A stretch of DNA of 39,393 bases from an uncultured Saprospiraceae bacterium (GTDB taxonomy: Bacteria; Bacteroidota; Bacteroidia; Chitinophagales; Saprospiraceae). A program made the translations under genes and the position numbers. Position 1 is the stretch's first letter. The number at the start of each line of letters is the position of its first letter. Shown piece by piece: positions 1-6,652 of the stretch. A model generated the notes under the pieces. The model ran no database searches, was not told the origin of the DNA, and worked only from the letters and a program-made list of their open reading frames with translations. Location: positions 1 to 39,393 of the forward strand of contig CALIAG010000050.1 in NCBI GenBank assembly GCA_938041325.1, in the 5' to 3' direction.

Positions 1-1
1 T

Positions 2-199
2 CAATTGGCTCAGCAGGAAAAAGCTGTGGCTGGTGCGCGTCAGATGGGTGGAGGGTTTGGTGGTTGCGTCATTGTTTTATTGGAACAGAAGAATGCAACA
101 ACTGTTGCCAACGCCATTGCCGAATCTTATCAACAGAAAACAGGAATAGAACCTGAAGTTATTTTTGTGGCCATTGGGAATGGGGTTGAGGTCGTGTAA
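2..199 (+). CDS. galK: Galactokinase, C-terminal fragment
   Basis: Only the last 65 codons are in the window; the gene enters from the left edge and its start is not visible. The fragment contains GARQMGGGFGGCVIVLL, which matches the conserved C-terminal glycine-rich motif of GHMP kinases in the form typical of galactokinases (GAR-tGaGFGGC). Galactokinase phosphorylates galactose at C1 using ATP in the cytoplasm, the first committed step of the Leloir pathway. Another GHMP sugar kinase cannot be fully excluded from the tail alone. No strong terminator follows; the next 600 nt are A/T-rich with no recognisable gene. Confidence 0.8.
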   Translation, partial: QLAQQEKAVAGARQMGGGFGGCVIVLLEQKNATTVANAIAESYQQKTGIEPEVIFVAIGNGVEVV

Positions 200-809
200 T
201 ATGGTACTATTATTCTGGAAAAACATTTCCTTTCTTGATTAAAATTCCTTTCTTCAAATCATATTTTCTTTCCTTTATAAAAAGGAATCTATTATTCCAA
301 TCTTGTTATTTTTCATTCCATATTTATTTTTTTTGAAAAAAGATTAAAAAAAAGTAATCCAAATTTATGGAATTTCTCCAATTCGTGCGTCTATGTTAAT
401 GGAAGGTATAACGATCGTATGCTTTCTAACTATTTTTTTTACATACGATTCTTGGAAAATGATCTGAGAGGAAGCAGGATTGCTATATCCTGTTGAAAAA
501 ATGCATCGAGTGAGAACTTGGTGGCGGTGGAGGCAGAGGGTGGGCTTCCCAACCCAAGAGGGGATTACTGCTCTCCTCAAATCAACACTCAATTTATAGA
601 CCCCGATTATTATCTTCAACAGTATGAACCTCGAAGCAGATTCTTGATATAATCAGCTTGGCCGCTCTCTCCGTCAGAGCTTACACTCTGGGCCGATCAC
701 ACTTCCTTCACCCTTACCAACAAAGAGAGCAGCTCTATCAAAAATTCAACCTCAACTAATTTAAAACAGATTTTACCTCACTCATCCTCATTCTATATAA
801 TCTAATAAT
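200..809. other. Intergenic stretch, no gene identified
   Basis: About 600 nt between the galactokinase tail and the converging reductase gene. The first 160 nt are T/A-rich. The part at 450-760 is clearly richer in G and C than its surroundings but gives no convincing protein on either strand; an 84-codon minus-strand reading frame at 365-619 has no recognisable motif and I regard it as chance. It may be a decayed gene remnant. No RNA gene or clean terminator was seen. Confidence 0.5.
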
Positions 810-1838
810 TTACCCCACCACAGGCACATCCTCCTTAAACCCTTCTACACCATTCACCGTTGTATATTTAAAACTCAATTTTTTATCCGGATAAATTCTT
901 TTAAAAGCAGATTGAACCATGATCGTTCCTTCATGGAATCCACAAAGTATGAGTTTCAATTTTCCAGGATAATTATTGATGTCTCCAATCGCATAAATGC
1001 CTGGGATATTGGTACTGTAATCCAGCGTATCAACATCAATTGCATTCTTAGTGATATTCAATCCCCAGTCCGCCATTGGCCCTAGTTTTGGGGACAAACC
1101 AAACAAAGGAATAAAGTGATCTGTAGACTTTCTAAATTCCCCTTCTGTTTTGTGTTTTAGCAAAACTTCATTCAATTTGCCATTCCCATTCAATCCAACA
1201 GCCTGCACATCTGTCAACAACTTAATGCGTCCCGACTTAGCCAAGTCGTGTACTTTTTCAACAGAATCCAATGCGCCTCGAAAGGACTGCCTACGGTGTA
1301 CCAGTGTGACTTCACTTGCGACCTCCGTTAAAAAGATTGTCCAATCCAAAGCACTGTCTCCTCCTCCTGCTAAAACGACTCGCTTGTCTCGATAAAACTC
1401 TGGGTCTTTTATTATATACTCCACTCCCTTGTCCTCAAATCTTGCTAAATTTTCTATGGGTGGTTTCCGAGGTTCAAAGCAGCCAAGTCCTGCTGCAATC
1501 GTGATAACTGGAGCATTTATTTTTGTTCCTTTATTAGTGGTTAGAACAAAAGAGTCATCGGCTAATCTTTCTATTGATTCCGCTCGTTCTCCCAAGGTGA
1601 AACCTGGGTTGAAGGGTTCGATTTGTTTCATTAGGTTTTTGACCAAATCCCCTGCAAGAATATCTGGGAAACCAGGAATATCATAAATTGGTTTTTTGGG
1701 ATAGATCTCTGTCAATTGACCTCCTGGCTGTGGAAGCGCATCGATTAGGTGGCAACGCAATTTAAGAAGCCCTGCTTCAAAAACGGTAAATAAGCCACAA
1801 GGTCCAGCGCCGATGATTAGAATATCTGTTTTTATCAT
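810..1838 (-). CDS. Ferredoxin--NADP reductase, thioredoxin-reductase-like (FNR2 type)
   Basis: The 342-residue flavoprotein has the two-dinucleotide-fold layout of the thioredoxin reductase family: an FAD motif GAGPCG at residues 10-15, an NADPH motif GGGDSA at 158-163, an HRR at 181-183 that suits the NADP 2'-phosphate, and a second FAD-contact region GIYAIGDINNYPGKLKL at 280-296. The redox CxxC of true thioredoxin reductases is absent, which points to the YumC-like ferredoxin/flavodoxin--NADP reductase group. It is the last gene of the minus-strand sulfite-reduction operon, 48 nt after cysH. There is no CysJ-type flavoprotein here, so its likely job (inference) is to pass NADPH electrons to ferredoxin for the upstream sulfite reductase. 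Other ferredoxin-dependent enzymes could be served too. Confidence 0.9.
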   Translation of the reverse strand: MIKTDILIIGAGPCGLFTVFEAGLLKLRCHLIDALPQPGGQLTEIYPKKPIYDIPGFPDILAGDLVKNLMKQIEPFNPGFTLGERAESIERLADDSFVLTTNKGTKINAPVITIAAGLGCFEPRKPPIENLARFEDKGVEYIIKDPEFYRDKRVVLAGGGDSALDWTIFLTEVASEVTLVHRRQSFRGALDSVEKVHDLAKSGRIKLLTDVQAVGLNGNGKLNEVLLKHKTEGEFRKSTDHFIPLFGLSPKLGPMADWGLNITKNAIDVDTLDYSTNIPGIYAIGDINNYPGKLKLILCGFHEGTIMVQSAFKRIYPDKKLSFKYTTVNGVEGFKEDVPVVG

Positions 1839-1886
1839 TTTAATTATTTTTATCAGTTTGTAAATTTTGGGGTAAGTCTTATTTCT

Positions 1887-2594
1887 TTATTTTTCTTTCT
1901 TGGTAAAAAAGTTGGGATGCAAGCCACATTCCGTTTTTTGCTTTCCTTTCCAACGGCCATCCCGCCCCTCTCCTTTTGCTGTACAATGAGTACAACCAAT
2001 CGAACCAAATCCTTGACTTTCCAATGGATGTCTCGGCAGTTCATGCAATCCCATGTGATATAAAAAATCTCCTTCCTCTATATCCACAATTGGATGAAAT
2101 TTGATGATGTCTCCTTGTTGTTCAAAAACGCGAAGCCTTTTTCTGAATCCAGTTTGATAAGCCATTAGCCCTGAAATCCAAACTGAGTGCTTCGCAATAA
2201 TGGGTTCTAGCGGAGCAATTTTATTAATGGTACAACACATCTTAGGATGATCTTCCCACCACTTTTCTTCCCGTGTCATTGCATTTTCCTTCTGACCCGG
2301 AACGACATCCAAAACCTCAAGATTGAATTGATCAGCGATTTGATTTCTATAATCAATCGTTTCTTGAAAATGGTAAGTTGTATTGATAAAATGTACTTTT
2401 TGAGAAGCCTTGATTTGACTGATCAAATGCAAGAGAAAAACGGACTTCGTGCCGAAAGAAGAAGTATACAATATCTCTTTCTCTGAGAAGTAATCGTACA
2501 ATTTTGAAATCCTTTCCTTAAATGGCAAGGGAGTAAAAATTGCATTTAGTTCTTCAACATTTAGTTTTTTTGTAGCTGAAATACTTTTATTCAT
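1887..2594 (-). CDS. cysH: Phosphoadenylyl/adenylyl-sulfate reductase (iron-sulfur type)
   Basis: The 235-residue protein belongs to the PAPS/APS reductase family, which reduces activated sulfate to sulfite. Visible motifs are the nucleotide-binding SSFGTKSVFLLHL near residues 45-57, a Cys-Cys pair at 120-121, CTHC at 201-204 and the C-terminal catalytic ECGLH at 222-226. The combination of CC and CxxC is the [4Fe-4S] ligand set of bacterial assimilatory APS reductases; classical E. coli-type PAPS reductases lack it. APS is therefore the likelier substrate (family inference). It lies between the siroheme methyltransferase (30 nt upstream) and the ferredoxin reductase. The sulfate-activating genes cysD/cysN are not in the window. 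Confidence 0.93.
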   Translation of the reverse strand: MNKSISATKKLNVEELNAIFTPLPFKERISKLYDYFSEKEILYTSSFGTKSVFLLHLISQIKASQKVHFINTTYHFQETIDYRNQIADQFNLEVLDVVPGQKENAMTREEKWWEDHPKMCCTINKIAPLEPIIAKHSVWISGLMAYQTGFRKRLRVFEQQGDIIKFHPIVDIEEGDFLYHMGLHELPRHPLESQGFGSIGCTHCTAKGEGRDGRWKGKQKTECGLHPNFFTKKEK

Positions 2595-2624
2595 TGTACT
2601 TTTTAATTGGGATTTTAAATCCTT

Positions 2625-3416
2625 TTATTTATTTACTTTAAAACCTTTGTTCTCATTTAATTTTTCCATTGCTACCAAGACTGCTAAATCAGGATGCAAA
2701 TTAACAACCTCCCCTATGACAATTATGCCAGGAGTGCCGATCTCTTCTTTTCTAGCAATTTCTGTAATATTCGAAACGTTGCCTAAAACATATTTTTCGT
2801 TTTCTCTTGAGCCATTCTGAATCACCATCACTGGAGTTTTTGCTTTTCCTTTTGATTTAAAAACCTCCATTATCTCTTGCATTTTCCTTATGCCCATCAA
2901 AACGACAACTGTTGCACTTGATTGAGCCGCTATTGAAATATCTTTAGAGAGTTTGCCACTTTTTGTAGTTCCAGTTAACACCCAAAAACTTTCATTCAAG
3001 CCACGTCGGGTAAGTGGTACGTTCTGCAAGGCCGGAACAGCAATGCTGCTAGAAATTCCTGGAATAACAACGACTTCTATATCGAATGAATTTATGAACT
3101 GCAATTCCTCATGCCCCCGCCCAAACACAAATGGATCACCTCCTTTCAGTCGAACCACATGACCATGCGAAAATGCATATTGAACCAATTTTAAATTGAT
3201 TTCTTCTTGAGAAAATCGGTGTTTATTGGCGCGTTTTCCAACATAAATTTTAACAGCACGATCTGGCGCTTCATTCAGCAATTCTGGGTTTGCTAATGCG
3301 TCATAGAGTATAACATCAGCGGACTGAATCGCTTTTAAACCTTTCACCGTTATCAAATCAATATCTCCGGGTCCCGCACCTACAAGTGAAACTTTTGCTT
3401 GAATATTATTTTCCAT
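2625..3416 (-). CDS. cobA: Uroporphyrinogen-III C-methyltransferase (SUMT)
   Basis: The 263-residue tetrapyrrole methyltransferase adds two SAM-derived methyl groups to uroporphyrinogen III to give precorrin-2, the siroheme precursor. Family signatures are clear: GAGPGDIDLITVKG at residues 13-26, RLKGGDPFVFGRG at 89-101, PGISSS at 119-124 and PLTRRG at 134-139. The length matches single-domain SUMT (about 250-280 residues), with no fused CysG dehydrogenase/chelatase domain, so those steps must be encoded elsewhere. It sits directly after sulfite reductase (39 nt gap), whose siroheme it helps to make, which supports siroheme rather than cobalamin as its main product. Confidence 0.93.
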   Translation of the reverse strand: MENNIQAKVSLVGAGPGDIDLITVKGLKAIQSADVILYDALANPELLNEAPDRAVKIYVGKRANKHRFSQEEINLKLVQYAFSHGHVVRLKGGDPFVFGRGHEELQFINSFDIEVVVIPGISSSIAVPALQNVPLTRRGLNESFWVLTGTTKSGKLSKDISIAAQSSATVVVLMGIRKMQEIMEVFKSKGKAKTPVMVIQNGSRENEKYVLGNVSNITEIARKEEIGTPGIIVIGEVVNLHPDLAVLVAMEKLNENKGFKVNK

Positions 3417-3455
3417 TTTGATTTGTTTAAAATTGTTCGCTTTCTAAAAAATTGC

Positions 3456-5594
3456 CTACGCTGTATAATATGATTTGATCACTTCTTTGTCGTTCCCTCC
3501 TAGTTGCTTTTCTCTTTCTGTAATAACATGTTTGAAAAAAGTAGTCGCTTGATTAAAATAGGAGTTTGCAAAATCTTTACTCGCTTCTTTTTTATTCAAT
3601 TGCAAAACGACTTCAGCGAACGTAGTTTCAAAACCAAACAATCCCGTTTCTACGTAATGCTTTTCAAAGTCAGAAATTATTCCTTTGTGGGTATTGCATT
3701 TTACATCATTGCTCAGCAATAGGGCTTTGGCAGCAACAATGAAAGAGGAATAACTGTGGTAAATACTATCAGACCAATCCTCCTTTTCAAATGCTTCTTT
3801 TGCCAAGCTGAGTTTCTCTTCTCCATCTTTTATGATCGTTCCTACTACATCAAAAATTACTCCTGCACATTCTCCAACTCCTATGGCTTGAATGTAATTG
3901 CTATCCTGTCCCCAATCAAAAAAATCTTCCGCCGCGAGCGTTTCAATATCTGCCAATGGTTTGAGGATATTGTAGAAATACTTTTTACCATTGCGTTGGA
4001 AATAGTCATTGAAATATTCTCCTTCTTCTGCATTATTTTCATAATCATCTAAAAGAATTCTAACTGAATCTGGAATCCTTTTAGTTGGAAGCTTAATCAC
4101 TTTTTCAGCGATAAATCCTTGTCCATCATCAGCGACTCCTCCTCCCAAAACAATTTGCATTGCTGGTATGACCAAAGCCTTTTTCTTAATCGAACTTCCG
4201 TGGAATCCAATTTGTGCAGCCATATGTTGCCCACAAGCATTCATACATCCACTCATTTTAATTTTGATATCCGAACTTCCGATTAGGTGCGCATATTCCT
4301 CCGCGATTACTTCTTCTATTTTGGTTGCTAGACCAGTGGAATTGGTAACGGCGAGATTACAGGTGTCTGTGCCTGGACAAGCGGTAATATCTGCAATCGT
4401 GTCAAAGCCAGGCTTTGCATAACCCAAAGCAGACAATTCATTGAACAAATGTGGCAACGCAGATCGGCTAATGTATCTAAGAGAAATCCCTTGATTAACC
4501 GTTAGGCGCAAATCATCGGCGGCATACTTTTTAATGATTGCTGCTAGTTTCTTTGCTTGGTCAGCATGAATGTCTCCAAGTGGAATTCTGATTTGTGCAG
4601 AGAAAAAATTCTTTTGTTTTTGTTCAAAAACGTTGGTCATCAACCAAGCTTCATATTTAGATTGATCTGCAACATCAATTATTGGCCATTCGGATTGAGC
4701 AGGCAATTGAGATTCAATGGTGGTTCGATCTATTTTTACTTCTTTATTTTTTATGGCCAATCTTTCCTGCTCCACTAAAGCCATCCATTCTTCCAGACCT
4801 AATTTTTTAATCAAATATTTCATTCTGGCTTTGAACCGTTTTTCTCGTTCTCCATGACGATCGAAAACACGAATAGCAGCTTCCATGAATGGTATAATTT
4901 GATCTTCGTGAATAAACTCAAATGCGGTTTGTGCAATAATGGATTGCGCTCCAAGTCCTCCTCCTACGACCAATTTAAAGCCTCTAATTTCATTACCGTT
5001 TTCATTTTTTATCCTTGGTATAAATCCAAAATCGTGGAAGTAGGTATATGCTGAATCTCTATCGCTAGAAGAAAAGGCAGGTTTGATTTTCCGGCCCATT
5101 TCTTGGCAAATAGGGTTTCTTAAAAAATACTCATATACCGCTTGCACATAAGGGGAAACATCAAACAATTCGTCAGGATCAACACCAGCAATTGCAGAGG
5201 CAGTGAGGTTACGAACGGTGTTGCCACATGCTTCACGTGCGGTTACGCCTACAGCCGATAGCTCTGTCCATATCGCTGGAGAATCATCCAATTTCACATA
5301 GTGCATTTGGATATTTTGACGAGTGGTTAAATGCAAATTACCATTGGTATATTTCTCTGATACTTCTGCTAAACGAATCAATTGTTGAGTAGTCAATTTG
5401 CCAAAAGGAATCTTGGTTCGGAACATATGAACGCCCGTCTGTCTTTGTCCGTACACTCCTCTCGTCAATCGATAAAGTTTAAACCGTTCTTCATCAATTT
5501 TTCCAGTTTTAAATTTTTCAATTCTATTTTGCAATTCGATGATGTCTTTGGCAACAAGATCGTTCATCGATTTTAAGTCAGAGAAATTTGTCAT
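3456..5594 (-). CDS. Ferredoxin-dependent sulfite (or nitrite) reductase with C-terminal HEPN-like domain
   Basis: The first roughly 560 residues form a duplicated siroheme/[4Fe-4S] reductase. They include the substrate/siroheme region LTTRQNIQMHYV at 89-100, GNTVRNL at 124-130 and four cluster-ligand cysteines at 406, 412, 450 and 454 (C-x5-C, then C-x3-C in SGCMNACGQH). The protein is 712 residues, about 140 longer than ordinary hemoproteins. The extra part (about 575-712) is helical and holds WSDSIYHSYSSFIVAAKALL, which resembles HEPN domains; comparable extensions occur in some Bacteroidota. The operon partners cysH, cobA and a ferredoxin reductase favour sulfite over nitrite as substrate. 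It is the first large gene of the operon, behind about 565 nt of leader containing two poly-Cys peptides. The ATG start is supported by the N-terminal fit. Confidence 0.9.
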   Translation of the reverse strand: MTNFSDLKSMNDLVAKDIIELQNRIEKFKTGKIDEERFKLYRLTRGVYGQRQTGVHMFRTKIPFGKLTTQQLIRLAEVSEKYTNGNLHLTTRQNIQMHYVKLDDSPAIWTELSAVGVTAREACGNTVRNLTASAIAGVDPDELFDVSPYVQAVYEYFLRNPICQEMGRKIKPAFSSSDRDSAYTYFHDFGFIPRIKNENGNEIRGFKLVVGGGLGAQSIIAQTAFEFIHEDQIIPFMEAAIRVFDRHGEREKRFKARMKYLIKKLGLEEWMALVEQERLAIKNKEVKIDRTTIESQLPAQSEWPIIDVADQSKYEAWLMTNVFEQKQKNFFSAQIRIPLGDIHADQAKKLAAIIKKYAADDLRLTVNQGISLRYISRSALPHLFNELSALGYAKPGFDTIADITACPGTDTCNLAVTNSTGLATKIEEVIAEEYAHLIGSSDIKIKMSGCMNACGQHMAAQIGFHGSSIKKKALVIPAMQIVLGGGVADDGQGFIAEKVIKLPTKRIPDSVRILLDDYENNAEEGEYFNDYFQRNGKKYFYNILKPLADIETLAAEDFFDWGQDSNYIQAIGVGECAGVIFDVVGTIIKDGEEKLSLAKEAFEKEDWSDSIYHSYSSFIVAAKALLLSNDVKCNTHKGIISDFEKHYVETGLFGFETTFAEVVLQLNKKEASKDFANSYFNQATTFFKHVITEREKQLGGNDKEVIKSYYTA

Positions 5595-5597
5595 TAG

Positions 5598-5634
5598 ATT
5601 TGATTTTCGATTGAATATTTGATTTTCGATTGAA
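5598..5634. repeat. 18-bp direct repeat next to the sulfite reductase start
   Basis: The 18-mer ATTTGATTTTCGATTGAA occurs at 5598-5615 and again, identically, at 5617-5634, separated by one base. On the transcribed (minus) strand one copy lies immediately before the sulfite reductase start codon, in the ribosome-binding zone. The second copy touches the outer end of the long palindrome. It may be a slippage product or a boundary duplication; no function is shown. Confidence 0.7.
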
Positions 5635-5794
5635 GTTGTTCAAGAATGTTCACAGACAGCGAAGCTAAGTGCTTGATTTTGTGGGCGAAGTTTTTTTTAT
5701 TTCCGTAGCCGTAGCTACATAAATAAAAAAAACTGAAGAACCACGAGATCAATGACTTAGATGCAGCTCTTGTGCTTCATTTTTAAACAACTTC
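5632..5794. repeat. Long imperfect palindrome (MITE/REP-like), about 80-nt arms
   Basis: The 163-nt segment is an imperfect inverted repeat centred near 5711. Its left arm begins GAAGTTGTT and its right arm ends AACAACTTC. The inner 21 nt pair almost perfectly (AGTTTTTTTTATTTCCGTAGC against GCTACATAAATAAAAAAAACT); the outer parts match at roughly three quarters of positions by eye, with a few small indels. It lies in the operon leader between the second terminator and the sulfite reductase start, so transcripts would carry a large hairpin. It could be a non-autonomous mobile element or repetitive palindrome that landed here, or a processing/stability element. No second copy was noticed in this window. 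Confidence 0.75.
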
Positions 5795-5800
5795 GTTAAT

Positions 5801-5836
5801 AAAAAAACCCTTTCAGAATATTTCCTGAAAGGGTTT
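5801..5836 (-). terminator. Intrinsic terminator 2 of the cys leader
   Basis: A perfect 12-bp stem is formed by AAACCCTTTCAG (5805-5816) and CTGAAAGGGTTT (5825-5836), with an 8-nt loop. On the minus strand it is followed by a run of seven T (complement of 5801-5807, partly shared with the stem). It lies 21 nt after the stop of leader peptide 2 and before the first structural gene, so it must be read through for expression. Confidence 0.88.
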
Positions 5837-5857
5837 GACTTTAATAAAAAGCATAAG

Positions 5858-5953
5858 TCATAAGCCATTACAGGAATTATAATTCATTGTACAACAACAG
5901 CAGCAACAAAACTGGTGCATTAATACTGGTATTGCAGGAGGAAAATATTTCAT
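5858..5953 (-). CDS. Leader peptide 2 with six consecutive cysteines
   Basis: A 31-codon frame (ATG at 5953-5951, TGA at 5860-5858) encodes a peptide beginning MKYFPPAIPV. It carries HQFCCCCCC at residues 13-21 and a seventh Cys at residue 28 (NSC). The Cys run uses TGT TGC TGC TGT TGT TGT. An internal ATG at codon 12 could start a 20-residue version that keeps the same Cys run. It lies between terminators 1 and 2 of the sulfite-reduction operon leader. The peptide is unlikely to have a function of its own; its translation rate through the Cys codons is the probable signal (inference by analogy with amino-acid biosynthetic leader peptides). Confidence 0.82.
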   Translation of the reverse strand: MKYFPPAIPVLMHQFCCCCCCTMNYNSCNGL

Positions 5954-5976
5954 AAAAAGTAATAATTTACGTGTAC

Positions 5977-6015
5977 AAAAAATGCCTTTCCATAGATTCT
6001 GGAAAGGCATTTTTT
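5977..6015 (-). terminator. Intrinsic terminator 1 of the cys leader
   Basis: A perfect 15-bp stem is formed by AAAAAATGCCTTTCC (5977-5991) and GGAAAGGCATTTTTT (6001-6015), with a 9-nt loop. On the minus strand the 3' arm ends in six T, giving a standard intrinsic terminator. It starts 38 nt after the stop of leader peptide 1 and ends 23 nt before the ATG of leader peptide 2. No gene on the plus strand would need it as an end signal. Confidence 0.88.
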
Positions 6016-6053
6016 GAAATAATTTTAAACAGTATTATACCCGATCCAGATGC

Positions 6054-6110
6054 TTATTCAGCAGTGCGACAACAACAGCAAGACATCATATCGGAGCGGA
6101 AATTCTTCAT
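6054..6110 (-). CDS. Leader peptide 1 with four consecutive cysteines
   Basis: The 18-codon frame runs from ATG at 6110-6108 to TAA at 6056-6054 and encodes MKNFRSDMMSCCCCRTAE. Four Cys codons in a row (TGC TGT TGT TGT) occupy 6080-6069, seven codons... five codons before the stop. It is the first translated element after the predicted operon promoter, with about 50 nt of upstream untranslated RNA, and is followed by terminator 1. A run of four Cys is very unlikely by chance in so short a frame and is repeated in leader 2, which strongly suggests a Cys-tRNA sensor. Like many Bacteroidota genes it has no clear Shine-Dalgarno sequence. Confidence 0.82.
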   Translation of the reverse strand: MKNFRSDMMSCCCCRTAE

Positions 6111-6165
6111 GTTTCTAGAAGAGTTAAAATCTGTTTGTTTTCAAAATTAAATTTCGATTATAATA

Positions 6166-6197
6166 CAAGTATATAACCTTATGAATTAAGAAGCAAA
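6166..6197 (-). promoter_or_regulatory. Candidate Bacteroidota promoter for the sulfite-reduction operon
   Basis: On the minus strand a TTTG -33 element (complement of 6194-6197) is followed after 20 nt by TATACTTG (complement of 6166-6173), one mismatch from the Bacteroidota -7 consensus TAnnTTTG. Transcription would start near 6158, about 50 nt before leader peptide 1. This is the only element I found that places both leaders on the operon transcript. Confidence 0.6.
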
Positions 6198-6652
6198 TCC
6201 GGTTAAAAAAAACAAAAAAAATAAATTACAAACACGTTTAAAACACTCATAATCAGTAATTTACAAGAACAATTATTTTCTAAAAAAAACAAGCAAGAGG
6301 CTTCATTCAAATTGGTTTAAAATTCCTTTCAAAACTCCATTTTTAGAGTCAAAATTCTAAAAAATGAAATTAAAATTGGGATAAAGTTGTTATACCTTAC
6401 TTTGATTCGGTTAATACAATTCTGGCTTATTTTAATTTGTATTAGCATTGTTATATTCTTACATAATTACCCAAAAACCTATGAACATAATTACATATTT
6501 CATTGCATTGTTGTCTCCTTTTACTTTTTGGCCCAATTATAGAAGTATCATCTACATTAATGAGAAACGATTGAAGTTTCACAGGAAAAGGAATGAACGC
6601 CATGTTTATTTTTCCACTTGCAAAACTTCAGAGAAAGCACAGGCAACACTCA
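6198..6652. other. Intergenic region between divergent transcripts, weak plus-strand promoter
   Basis: A/T-rich, with poly-A runs and no convincing gene. A possible plus-strand promoter for the lipoprotein gene is TTG at 6376-6378 with TTACTTTG at 6397-6404 (18-nt spacing, one mismatch from TAnnTTTG). This would leave a 5' untranslated region of about 240 nt. An overlapping short frame from 6448 looks like chance. Confidence 0.4.

Larger units (their letters stand above)
5801..6110 (-). promoter_or_regulatory. Tandem cysteine-leader transcription attenuators
   Basis: Read on the minus strand this region contains, in order, leader peptide 1 (6110-6054), terminator 1 (6015-5977), leader peptide 2 (5953-5858) and terminator 2 (5836-5801). 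Candidate antiterminator pairings are visible. UCUGGA (complement of 6045-6050), just past the stop of leader 1, can pair with UCCAGA (complement of 5998-6003). UUCCUG (complement of 5871-5876), inside leader 2, can pair with CAGGAA (complement of 5822-5827). Each pairing takes the last three bases of the terminator 5' arm plus three loop bases. The geometry fits classical ribosome-mediated attenuation sensing charged Cys-tRNA. The elements are seen directly; the mechanism is inferred. Confidence 0.8.

Noticed and set aside
365-619. 84-codon minus-strand frame
   Set aside because: No family resemblance, no signal or domain, and odd composition; most likely a chance frame in a non-coding gap.
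5632-5794. Palindrome considered as a third transcription terminator
   Set aside because: The arms are about 80 nt long with mismatches and the core lies inside poly-A/T stems; it is not a compact GC stem followed by a T-run, so a repeat element is the better description.
5801-6110. SAM or other metabolite riboswitch in the sir leader
   Set aside because: No riboswitch core I recognise is present, whereas both units contain a translated Cys run directly ahead of a terminator, which explains the structure more simply.
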